64,000 bases of DNA, from positions 11,688,501-11,752,500 of the forward strand of contig NC_060021.1 in the NCBI RefSeq assembly GCF_021134715.1. The letters are read 5' to 3'. The notes under the pieces were generated by a model. That model was not told the DNA's origin and made no database searches. It saw only the letters and a program-made list of their open reading frames with translations. A program made the position numbers and the translations under genes. Source of the stretch: Daphnia pulex (taxonomy: Eukaryota > Arthropoda > Branchiopoda > Diplostraca > Daphniidae). Positions 51,064-60,737 of the stretch are shown here, piece after piece; position 1 is the first letter of the stretch; each line of letters starts with the position of its first letter.

Positions 51064-51321
51064 TTACAACACAATAGTTGACAGTAGGCTGCATGCCCCT
51101 TCCACATTTTCTCCTGGAAATTAATGAGAAATATGAAGGTTATTAAACACATATACAGAAAAGAACACATGCCCAACAAATTGCACACAAAATATATCCA
51201 ATTTACCAACGAATTCATTGGTAATTTTTGAAGAAAATAGCTTTAGCTGAACTGTTGACAACGAGCTGCCATAACTGCACATATCAACACAATATTCTTT
51301 CACGCCATCTATTAGACACAT
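51064..51321 (-). CDS. Candidate split small ORF, 54 aa
   Basis: ATG 51321 (MCLIDGVKEYCVDMCSYG...) to the donor at 51207 (TTCGTTG|GTAAAT, phase 1), then 51113-51064 after a strong acceptor (ATTAATTTCCAG). The second part reads GENVEGACSLLSTIVL-stop and resembles GENVQSSCSL of the plus-strand candidate after an intron of identical phase. There is no signal peptide and no known domain. Confidence 0.28.
51302..51313 (-). promoter_or_regulatory. CTCF-like motif
   Basis: The minus strand reads AATAGATGGCGT, 10 of 12 consensus positions. It overlaps the start of the candidate small ORF. Confidence 0.25.
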
Positions 51322-51425
51322 CCAAAACTGACCGGGTTTAGATAGTCACAAAAGTCACAAAAGTAATCAAAAATACCATTTCTGTGTGCTTAAACTGGCC
51401 AAGGAGTCTTTAGAATTGTGCAGAG

Positions 51426-51819
51426 AACAAAGCTCACTTGCTAGTTTTATGCAAAATTTCCGGAAGTATACCGGAAGTTAGCGATAGCGCCTCAACCATT
51501 GAGCTGCCGACCAAATAAACCAAATATTCGTGATCTACGTAAAATTTGGGGTCGATTAGATGTAATTTAAACGAAATCCATATTTTGGCCAAAATCGAGA
51601 ATTTTCCTGAACTATATATAGTTCAGGAAAATTTTCAAAACCGGAAGTACGAAAACGTACAAAACAAAACATGAACTTTACGACAAATTTGACGAGGATC
51701 ACGAATCTGTGGTTATTTTGTTCGTCGAATGAATATTTACTGAACTACTGACTGAAAAGAGAAAACCGGAAGTAGAAAAAAAAAACACATTTTGAAAAAT
51801 CTAACAAGTGAGCTTTGTT
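51426..51819. mobile_element. MITE-like element with 19-bp terminal inverted repeats
   Basis: The left end AACAAAGCTCACTTGCTAG (51426-51444) and the right end (51801-51819) are inverted copies with 18 of 19 bases identical. The 394-bp interior has no coding capacity. It carries four CCGGAAGT boxes (51460, 51471, 51641, 51766) and a central perfect palindrome. No convincing target-site duplication is visible, so the exact ends are uncertain by a few bases. Confidence 0.65.
51600..51633. repeat. Perfect 34-bp palindrome
   Basis: Two 17-bp arms (AATTTTCCTGAACTATA and its exact reverse complement) with no spacer, near the middle of the MITE-like element. It would fold into a strong hairpin. Confidence 0.9.
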
Positions 51820-52149
51820 GCTGAAACAGAAACTGACAGTTACCACCCAAAATTTTTTTGAAGTAGTATTGAGAAATCGCTACAGAGATGTGCAAAGTAA
51901 ACGTAACTAAACTGATTCTGACAGGTAAAAAATTATCAAAGTCTATGCCGTCTAGTGTCAGAAAGAAGAAACGTTTAAAAGTTAACATGAAAACAATGTC
52001 CGCTCTAGCTCGTTGACACTCAATTGAAAGAACTGACAAAAAAAGGTAACAAATAACTTTGATACTCACGTTCACGTAACGTTCTCCTTGCAAAATTTCA
52101 CCAACAAGCCGAAGCCACCACACACAACAGACGAAATCCTAAGGTGGTG

Positions 52150-52438
52150 ATGGACGCCAGTCCATCTTTTACACACTTCAACAACCACACAAATTTACCA
52201 GTCCAACTTCTACTCTGAAGACAATGCAGTGACATTGGTTCATGTGCCTTGTCTGCAAGTGATTCCAGTCATTTCAGCACCTGGGCATCAGTGTTTAGTC
52301 AGTGAATTGCTGAAAGGAAAAACACCCAGTTGGTTAGGTAAACCTGTCAGTTATTCAGAATGCTTTTCTATTCACCGCAGCATACTACAAGGCACTCCAC
52401 TCCACACTACCATATCTGACAACAACATTATGTAATTG
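52150..52438 (+). other. Orphan open frame, exon-like, no start codon
   Basis: An open frame of about 96 codons with protein-like composition (SNFYSEDNAVTLVHVPC, GHQCLVSELLKGKTPSW, GKPVSYSECFSIHRSIL) ending in TAA. There is no ATG near its start. It may be a last exon, a remnant of a mobile element gene, or chance. A short segment with good splice borders follows near 52.56 kb (CTGTAG|GTTACGATGACC ... GTGACAG|GTTGTC). Confidence 0.25.
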
Positions 52439-52619
52439 GCTCATTTGATTCTCACTCTAGGAACTGGACATCTAAATAATCACCTGTCACCCCTTTAGCC
52501 TTATTCCTGTAATTCTGCACTTTGTCTTACTTGTGATAAATCTCTTTTTTTCTGTAGGTTACGATGACCATTGATAATTGGAGAGCAGCATTGGAATGTG
52601 ACAGGTTGTCTGGGCTAAA

Positions 52620-53680
52620 AGCCCCGAAAAGCCCCCCAAGATTTCTTTGGGGAAACTTCGTCTGCTCCTAAGCTACACAGTACACAACTACACATCATAA
52701 GTTACTTTAAAAAATAAAAACAAATTCAGATTAGGATTTTGAGTTAAGTTTAACCAATTTTAAATAACACAAAATTTAGCTAATGATTCTTATTGTGTTC
52801 TTGGCTCAATTTTTCAGAAGATTTCAGCTAAAGTTGACCTAGGTGCAGCCTCAGTGCTTGTGAAAACAGAGAACAAACGGAACAATCCAATAATGCAAGC
52901 TATGTCTTCATAAACTAAATAGTTTGTATTTGCAAGGTACTTCTTTTGTCCAGGATTAAAAAATCAATACTGTGGCATCTAATGTATAACATTTCAAATT
53001 AACAATCTGCATTCAAGTCATAGATAATCTCTAAAATATGGCTACATTCTCCAGATCTAATGTTTTGCTTTGATTTATTTTGAAGACAAGTGCTATCACT
53101 CAAGTAGTTATGGTGAGTATCATTTATTCAAGTACTGTTTTAGAAAAATGTAAGATTGATTTATTAGAGATAAGGATTATTGTGACGGAACAAGTTTATT
53201 TTTCATATTTATTACATTACTAGTCAACAATATGAAAATTTCACAATAAATTAAATAATGTAATTTCATTTGAAATATTCAAATGATTACTTCACTTTCC
53301 CAGTTTTCTCCTCCTTCCTTCCCTAATTGCAAAGATTTGTTTATTTTTTGTATGGCATTAAATTCCCCATGTTTGTTTTTCTTTCTTCTAAAATCTTAAC
53401 ATCCGAATAAAATATACAAAATGCCAATTGAACCAAATACAAATTGCAACTTTCAAAACACAATACCAGCATCAAGTAATAGCCAAAATTAAATTTGATG
53501 CGCATAAACGTTTCCCCAGCATATGCTGCAGTATCAAACCTCATTGGACAGCAACCATCGCAAACGTTAAACTATAATTAAAATGAAGTGAATTCATTAA
53601 TTATATTTTGCATCAATGGAAATGCTGGAAGAAAACAAAAATTACCGAAGAAGAAAGATTGTGTTGTAATTTGTTGGTGC
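52620..53680. other. No supported gene
   Basis: AT-rich sequence. Only short, unsupported frames on either strand. Confidence 0.5.
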
Positions 53681-53689
53681 TCTAGTAGT

Positions 53690-54966
53690 GTAGTAACTCG
53701 GGGCATAGGAATACTATGGAACTTCGGTGTGTAGGTCGTAGCAGCGTAAGTAGTGGTGTAACACTCAGGAACCTTGCTGGTGTAGTACTTCTGAGCTCAG
53801 TTTGGTAGTAGCTTGGAGCAGATTAATACTTGGGTTCCTCGGTGAAGTAAACTGGGGCGGCGGACGTGGTTGACTTGTGTAATATGCGACTTCTTTGATG
53901 TAGTACTTGGGAGCTTCGGTGTTGTACCTTGGTGTAGCATAGGTTGCGTGTAGCAAACTGGAGCATCAGTGTAGTATTTCTTCGTAGTACGAAAAGGCAG
54001 CTTCTGTGTTGGGCTGCGTAATACTTGACCGCCTGTTGCCGCAAGTTGTGGCTGTGTAGATCGGGGCAGAGTAGTTCTTGGGCGCTTTGGTGTAGTTTGC
54101 AACCATTTTGGTTTAGTAATCAGCAGGAGCCTCGTTGTAGTAGCTGGGAACAGAGTACTTACTACTTTAGCCATCGGTGTAGTAAGTAGCTGAGGACAGA
54201 GTAGTACTTGGGAGCTTCGGTGTAGTAGGTTGGGGGAGCATACGTATACGTGTAGTACTCCGGTACCTTGTTGGTGTAGCTCGGGGCAGAGTAATACTTC
54301 GGGGCGTCAGTGTAGTAGCTGGGGGCAGTTATGTGGTAGCATAATACACCAGTACCTTAGTGGTGTAGTACTTAGGGGTCTCGGCGCAGTAACTGGTCGT
54401 AGCGTGAGTTGCTTTTGGGTGATGGCGGTGTAAGCTGGGGTAGCGTAGGTTGCAGTGTAATACTTAGGTGCACTTCGGTGAAGTATTCGACCTATTTGGT
54501 GTTGTAAAAGGCTGAAGCATCGGTGTAGTAGCTGGGAGAAAAATAGGAATTGGAAACATCAGTATAGTAGGCTGGAGCAGCGTAGATTGTAGTGTAATAC
54601 TCTGGAGCTTTAGTGGTGTACTTGCGAGACTCAGTGTGGTACTTGACGCCTTGGTGATGTAACTCAAAGCAGAGTAATCATCGGTGTAGAAGCTCGGGGC
54701 AGAGTAATCATCGGTGTAGAAGCTCGGGGCAGAGTAATACTTCTTGCAATACTCTGAAGCCTAGGTGGTGTAGTAATTTGGCGGCCTCTTTTAGTAAGTA
54801 GGTATTGCGTATGTTGGCATTGTTGTGTAGAAAGGTGGCGACGTGGTGTAGTATTCTTTCGCTGCTGATGCTTAGTATCCACTATACCCAGGAGACATCG
54901 GTACACTCGTTGTCGACCCATCCATCAGCGATACAATAACCAACAGCAGCACGACGCTTTGGTTAG
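53690..54966 (-). pseudogene. Decayed Tyr/Thr/Pro-repeat secreted protein gene
   Basis: The minus strand encodes, in shifting frames, many copies of a tyrosine-rich repeat of the type YYT(E/T/D)APKYY (for example YYTTSPPFYTTMPTYA, SAPSFYTDDYSAPSFYTDDY). Such repeats are typical of arthropod cuticle or adhesive matrix proteins. Just inside an acceptor at 54966 there is a hydrophobic leader (VVLLLVIVSLMDGSTTSV) fitting a secreted product. The frame is broken by several stop codons, at least two at positions where Tyr is expected, and by repeated frame changes along the repeat array. I therefore call it a pseudogene; a sequencing problem in the repeats is the other option. Confidence 0.7.
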
Positions 54967-55415
54967 CTGAGCAATTAGTTTCCACATTAATAATCAATGA
55001 TAACTGGCACACTAACAAAAAGAGAAAAATGGGATTGATACACAACTAAATACAAAAAGTAAGAATATTTGCCAATAATTGCGAACTGGTAGTTGCCATG
55101 TCGGAGATGCTCATTTGATTAACTTCTATCGACAATTCTCTCGCTTAATGAGTTTTTCCTTCTCGTGATTCACCTTTCAACTCGAGCCGTGCAGCAATTG
55201 TACCTGCTTGAAATTGATGCAACACTTGTCATTGGTGTATTTTTCAATTATAACTAGATTAACAAATTTGAAAAAATGTGGAATTGATACGATACTTCAT
55301 GTAAAACCTGAATATTTACCCATGATTGCGATTTGGTTACACGACGAGGAATGTAGTTAGTGACTCAACTCAATTTTGATTTATTTGTGCCGCAGCTCAA
55401 CTTGACTTTAACACA
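54967..55415. other. Flank of the pseudogene, no supported gene
   Basis: Contains two similar blocks (TTGATTAACTTC/TAACTAGATTAAC with TTTGCCAAT/TTTACCCAT-type ends near 55.06 and 55.31 kb) that look like an old short duplication. No coding sequence. Confidence 0.35.
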
Positions 55416-57266
55416 CCTTTCACCAGCTGGCTGCAACAAAACCATGAGCATGAAAGACAGCAATGAAGTTCACATTCTGCATGTTCTCAAATCCTCCATC
55501 AGTTAAGCAGAGGGATCTCCTCCCTAAATATATATAAAAGATACTTAACAAATATTTTGCATTATAACAGGGAAGTTGTTGAAAAAAAAAATACTTTGTT
55601 ACATGGGATGAGACGTACAGGTAACAGCAGTTCGAAAGCATGTACAGTAGTTTTAGCCCACGTTATCGGATTATTATGGCGAAGTTGATGCTATAGGCTA
55701 TACCTGTAAACCCTTAATTAAATATTAAACATTCATTAAACATAAGAAAATACAAACTGGAATTACCTTTTGATTAACATGACTGAAAAGGTAAAAGGAC
55801 GCCGGAAGTTCGTAATACATTTTCAGTCAGTGTCTCGGAAACAAATGGGAAATGGCGGAATTTCGTCCCCCGCACGAAGAAAAGCACTATCTGGGGTTTG
55901 GAGGATTTCATTTTTGACATTTTACTGATTTAACCACGGATACCAACAAATTAGAAATTTTTCTTGTCATGCCCCGAGTATCTAACATTCAGAAAACTGG
56001 CTTTACATCCATTCTTAAGATATTTTTCAAGTTGGTCAAAGGAGCAACATGCAATAACCTGACAGACAGCTTCTCTCTAAATAAAAATGCTACTTATCAT
56101 GGCAAATTAAACAAATTAATAAAATTACCAAAAAGCTGAGAATGAGAATCGTTCATCACAATCACACCTCTACAGGAATCAACATGTCAGAAGGCCACCA
56201 TCTTGAATAGTTGAGGTGGAGTGGACATGAAGTGTTTCTGCATGTGATGAAAGCTACAATCGGTACAGGTAGCAAGCTGCAAGAGGAACACCAAGTTCCA
56301 CAAGCTGGCTGCAACAAATCCAGACTGCAATGAAAAAGCTCAGGCCGTCAATAGAAAGATAAAAACTCAATTACGATCAGAAGCAAAGTCATCAAATAAC
56401 TAAATGTAACCTTAGAAGTTGAACATAATTACTTACACTTATCTGAAGAATTTCTGCATGTGGCAAAACAAAATGTACATCCGGTACATGCAGCAAGAGA
56501 CAACATTTTAGGAAAATGTACAGCAGTTTCAGGCCACATGATCAGATGGAATTTCCAAGTATAACTGTTATCTGTAAATTCACCACACAAAAAACTCACA
56601 TTTAAAAAACTTAAAGAACATACAAGTGGGAATTTCCATTTATATGAGTAAAATGTCAGGGAAAAAGTACGAAAGTACCAGAAACAAGCAAGAAGCAACG
56701 ACTAATAACGTCCGCGCAACGCGCATTCTAGTAATACCCCCAAATTATGGGAAAAACTGTGTACACAATTACACATGACTCTTTACGACAAAAGAATACC
56801 AGGAGTAAGACAAACTAGGCAGTCCAACAGATCTCTCCGATATCTCAAATTTTACGGAGGAAGTTAGAATTGGCAAGGTATTCAAATTGCTAATTAATCT
56901 CTTTTCATATTAACATTTATCTCTTGTCATATTAAAAAGGTACTTTAATAGGAAATTAGATAAAAATAATTACCTTTGCATGGGACGAGACGTACGAATG
57001 GGTACATGCATCAAGACACACGATGCACGACTTTTCTGCAAAATGAACAGGCACTCAAGTCCGAGTTCGATGGTTTGACAAAGTGGTGTTGAATAATTGA
57101 AATCGCCTGTAAATTTACACATCGAAATTTAACATTAAATATTTATAACCCTAAGAAATTACTAAAAAGTACCTTTGCATTTTCATCATGGAAAACGTCA
57201 AGACCGACGTTCCTGATCTGCTGCGTCAAGGAACAAAATGGCCGAATTGGGTCCCTGAAGACATTA

Positions 57267-57278
57267 GCGCCACCTAGC
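57267..57278 (-). promoter_or_regulatory. CTCF-like motif
   Basis: The minus strand reads GCTAGGTGGCGC, 11 of 12 positions of the CTCF consensus and the closest of the motifs to the fly AGGTGGCGC form. It lies inside a putative exon of the minus-strand module locus. Confidence 0.4.
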
Positions 57279-57420
57279 GACAGCCAATTGGAATGCTTGC
57301 TTGCAGACAGCACGCAGCAGCTCAACTCAACTCGAATCGTCACGCCTTTCACTGCTATGTGCATCTGAGCTTTCCCTATATGACACAACATACAAATGAT
57401 TTAATTAGCAATTTCAGACT

Positions 57421-57501
57421 TTCGTGAACTTTTTCAACATCAAAATGTAAATATTTACAATTTTCGTGAACTTTTTCAACATCAAAATGTAAATATTTAC
57501 A
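57421..57501. repeat. Two direct copies with 42-bp period
   Basis: Copies at 57421-57459 and 57463-57501 are identical over 39 bp (beginning TTCGTGAACTTTTTCAACAT). Perfect identity points to a recent duplication or slippage. Confidence 0.9.
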
Positions 57502-57660
57502 GAAGGTATAGAGTTTAAGAAAAAAATAAAACTTACCATTTTCTGAAGAATTTCCTCAACTTGTGGAAAGCTTCCTCGTACATGTTTCAATAAGTTGAAC
57601 AGCAAAAGTTTGTCCCATCAATTTAATTCTTTAGATGAGTTGTTGTTTACGTGAGAGATA

Positions 57661-58178
57661 ATTTCGCACTGGCAAACTCGGCGTAGCCAAATTTCATTTT
57701 TGAAACCCCATCCCACCACTTAATTTTAATTTCCAAAATTGATTTGGGATAGAAACTCCGTTATTTTTAATATTTTACAATCTGTTTCTTCATTCAAGTA
57801 ATAATTTTAAAATGAAGACCTCCCTGATAAAGTGATCAGAAGTCAGAACTATAATATTAATTACGGTAGATGATGTCGTCGATTAGCTATTATTCAAATC
57901 TCGTAATTAACAATGTAAATTATCCGTTTCAATTTTAATCACACTATTTTCAGGTTGTTTCACGCAACTAAGCATGAACAAAAGTTTGACATTTGTTTAA
58001 TTTTGAACAATGGTAGGGTATATGGCACATGACGTTACTGAATTACAATCAAAATGTAAGTAGCATTGAAAGATTGATTTTCCTTTTGTTTCTTCTTCTT
58101 AGTTTAAAAGTTCTTGATTTAAAAGTTAAAATGGAATATAATAAAATTCCTTGTAGCAATGATGCTTGCAGCGATAAC
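57661..58178. other. Intergenic, no supported gene
   Basis: AT-rich spacer between the minus-strand module locus and the 3' end of the 3CxxC gene. Nothing recognised. Confidence 0.5.
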
Positions 58179-59966
58179 TTATTGGGCAGGCACTACCGGA
58201 TTCGGATATACCGCGGTAACTCTTTTCTTGCAAACCTTTTGTTGGCACGGTTGGCACAATTCTTTTCTGTGAACTCCTCTACTAACAAAATGTATCGGCG
58301 AATTGATCCGCTTTTTTTCAATTTCTTCTTCGTGCAAGTCCGTATAATTTTCGTTCCCGTAATAATGAAAATCGATTTCCATCAAGAGAAAACTCAATAC
58401 TGCGTCAATCTCTTCAGGTTGTAAGTCTCCTGTATAGTACGGTTTGCTCTAAAATTAACAAGCGATAGTATTAATAAATGGGGTGTAGAATCATAGAATA
58501 GCTAATATTGACATACATTTGGGTTTCCAGGACAATTGAAACATTTTTGGCCTAGAATATGAACAGCTACTTGACCAATACGAACTCCTTCGCTATTTGG
58601 TGGATTCAGCCACATCCAAAAGCTTATCCAGGCTCTTTTCGATTCCCAAACGTATTCGCATTTCTAGAGAGAGTAGAAGACAAACATTTGATGTTTCAAA
58701 AATGTCTCATAGAATATTATTTTGAATATATATTTTTACCGGGCATTTAAATCCTGCTTCAACTTTCTCTCCGAGGAATCGCTCCCATTTCTGCTCTCTT
58801 CTTAGAGGGTGATCCTTGGTGACTTTCTCCAGGCTCATGATCCACTTATGCGTGGGATTTTTTTGGGTAAAATATTCAAACTTGTTTTGAAAACTTAGCT
58901 CCCATTCCTGTTTGATTCTGAAAAGAAAAATTTAATAGATGATAAATTCAAGATAAAACATGTGTCCCAGCGTATTTAAAGGGGCTTAAAATATCCTACT
59001 GTTCTGGAGATTTATCCCATCGATTTTTCAATTTTGTGATGCGTCTCATGTCGACGGGTGGTTTCGATTCGTTAGGTTTCGCAATTTGTAAACCACCACT
59101 CACATTTTCCTTGAATGGAGGGATCTGATCCAATGATGGGATATCACCGTTTAATTTCGACGATCCTTTCTTCACTTGTGGATTTTTTTTCTCTTTTGCT
59201 TTTCTCTCGCGCAGTTTCCGTTGGCTTTCAATTTGATTTTCTTCATCCTTTGAGTAATTAATTTGGTAAAAATACCAACCAATCTCCATCATAAGATAGC
59301 TCAGCACAGCCTCCACTTCATCCTGGTACACATCTATCATTGGCAGCTTTGAATTAAAATAAATAAAGAAAGAAATTGTTTAGTTGCACAATTTTTTCAA
59401 TAAGTAACTTCAGACAGAGATTTGCCTTACATTGGAAGAGCCACATTTTTCCTTATTGGGGCATAATTGAGGCTTCACCCAAACAATAAGGGTTTTTCCT
59501 GCAATTTCTCCAGTGTTGGACTGCTTATTAAATGCATAGTAGAAACAAACAATACCATTGTCTGTAACCCATACATGGTTACAGTCCTATTAAAAAGTCA
59601 TGTTAAAAAATCACATTCACTATTAACATTTCATTCAACAACTTTTACCTTGCACTTGCATGCCATGCTTAACTTTTCTTCTAATGAGTGTTCCCATTCA
59701 TGTGTAGATGGACAATCATTTGTTACAGCAAGTGTCCAGGAATCTTTGAAATTCTTAAATTTTTCTTTGAATACTTTCTCCCACTTATTCCACATCCTAA
59801 TTTGAAAATTTAATTAGAAAACAATATTATCAAACTTTTTTGTGGAGGAAATCATAATAAGAGAAGAGAAAATTTCAGATTTATACTTGTCATCAATTTG
59901 ATCCCATCTCCTCATTCGATTGACTCTGGCTCTTCTCTTAGTTTTCAGTTGGTCTGGGACAGACAT
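58179..59966 (-). CDS. Protein with two 3CxxC-type zinc-finger regions, 441 aa
   Basis: Seven exons join in frame: 59887-59966, 59649-59796, 59431-59586, 59000-59346, 58740-58917, 58517-58663 and 58179-58448. The fold is the 3CxxC zinc finger known from receptor-transporting proteins and ZAR1 (family knowledge, from memory). The first copy has CKCKDCNHVW at ~73-81, WVTDNGIVCFYYAFN-like beta strands and a later C-rich LCPNKEKCG. A basic linker (QRKLRERKAKEKKNPQVKKG) follows. The second copy has FKCPKCEYVWESKRAWISFW around residue 301, QVAVHILGQKCFNCPG, and CQPCQQKVC near the end. Each copy starts with a similar WEHSLEEKL/WIMSLEKVT-type helix region, so the gene likely arose by internal duplication. 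A noncoding leader exon probably ends at 60042 (GCTGAAG|GTAAAG) and rejoins at 59981. Likely RNA or membrane-protein chaperone-type role; unproven. No signal peptide. Confidence 0.88.
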
Positions 59967-60089
59967 TCTACAACTTTCACACTGAAGTTAGAAATAATTA
60001 AGAACAATTCAGTATCTTTACAAAGCTTTTACATACTTTACCTTCAGCAAAATACTTGCAACACTATCTCATGCAGCTTTACGTAATGA

Positions 60090-60737
60090 CGCACTTCCAC
60101 CCAACGAAAAGATAAATACACCTGTTGCTGATTACGAATGCTTTTCGATTTTCGTATCAATACTTGTGCTTCACGTGAGCTACTATCATTATCACAGCCG
60201 TTAAACAAAATGAATTCTGTATAGAGAGTAAGTTTACAGCACACTTTTCAGATTTGTCATCACAATTTGCTTGCTACATTCCAATTTCCGTTCAGCGAAA
60301 ATTGGAAAAATGTAACATGAGGCAATCGGGGCGGAGACTTGCGAATTCTCCCTACGATTTGTTAAAAAAGTCACGTGATAAACACAGGAAACGATTCAAA
60401 TTTCAAAGGAAGGATGACAAATTTTCTGTGATATAGCCCATGAGTCATTATTTAAATATGATGTCATCATAAATTTTTCACAGTTTTTTTTCTATTTCTT
60501 TTTATTTATTTGAAATTATCATGTATTTTTTTTAGTTTGAATTCTCGTGGTTGAGTGAAATCTGGATCTGGAATCTGGCATCCCTGTAAAGAAACACAAG
60601 CAGAAGACATTTTCGAATAGGAAAAATATGTTCGAAAATAAGGTTCTCGTGAGTCGCAAGAAGCCAAGAACAATTGGTGTCATCAATTGAATATTTATAA
60701 CTGTTTAAAACGCAAAAACCACGCTTATTTTACCAAA
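60090..60737. other. Divergent intergenic region between the 3CxxC gene and GTF2H2
   Basis: It presumably holds both promoters. Only a short unsupported frame (60316-60435, 39 codons, very basic) is present on the plus strand. TATA and initiator elements are not obvious, as expected for housekeeping genes such as GTF2H2. Confidence 0.4.

Larger units (their letters stand above)
51024..57660 (-). ncRNA. Putative minus-strand spliced transcript with repeated exon modules, paralogous to 45.9-49.6 kb
   Basis: Exon-like segments with good splice sites on the minus strand: first exon ending 57537 (AAATG|GTAAGT), 57173-57375, 56974-57106, 56437-56571, one starting at 56324, one near 55.42-55.5 kb, one ending 51207, and 51024-51113. 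The exons at 57173 and 56974 both end ATGCAAAG|GTA. The segments at 55.6, 56.5 and 57.0 kb share a TGTACATG..GCAGCAAGA/TACGTCTCGTCCCATG-like module. The block GTTGCAGCCAGCTGGTGAAAG at 55417-55437 is also found on the plus strand at 48722-48742. Most segments lack long open frames. Whether this is one gene or several is unknown; the pseudogene at 53.7-54.97 kb lies inside its span. Confidence 0.35.

Noticed and set aside
60316-60435. 39-codon basic ORF divergent from the 3CxxC gene
   Set aside because: Has an ATG and stop but is too short, without domain or splice context; probably promoter DNA between two genes.
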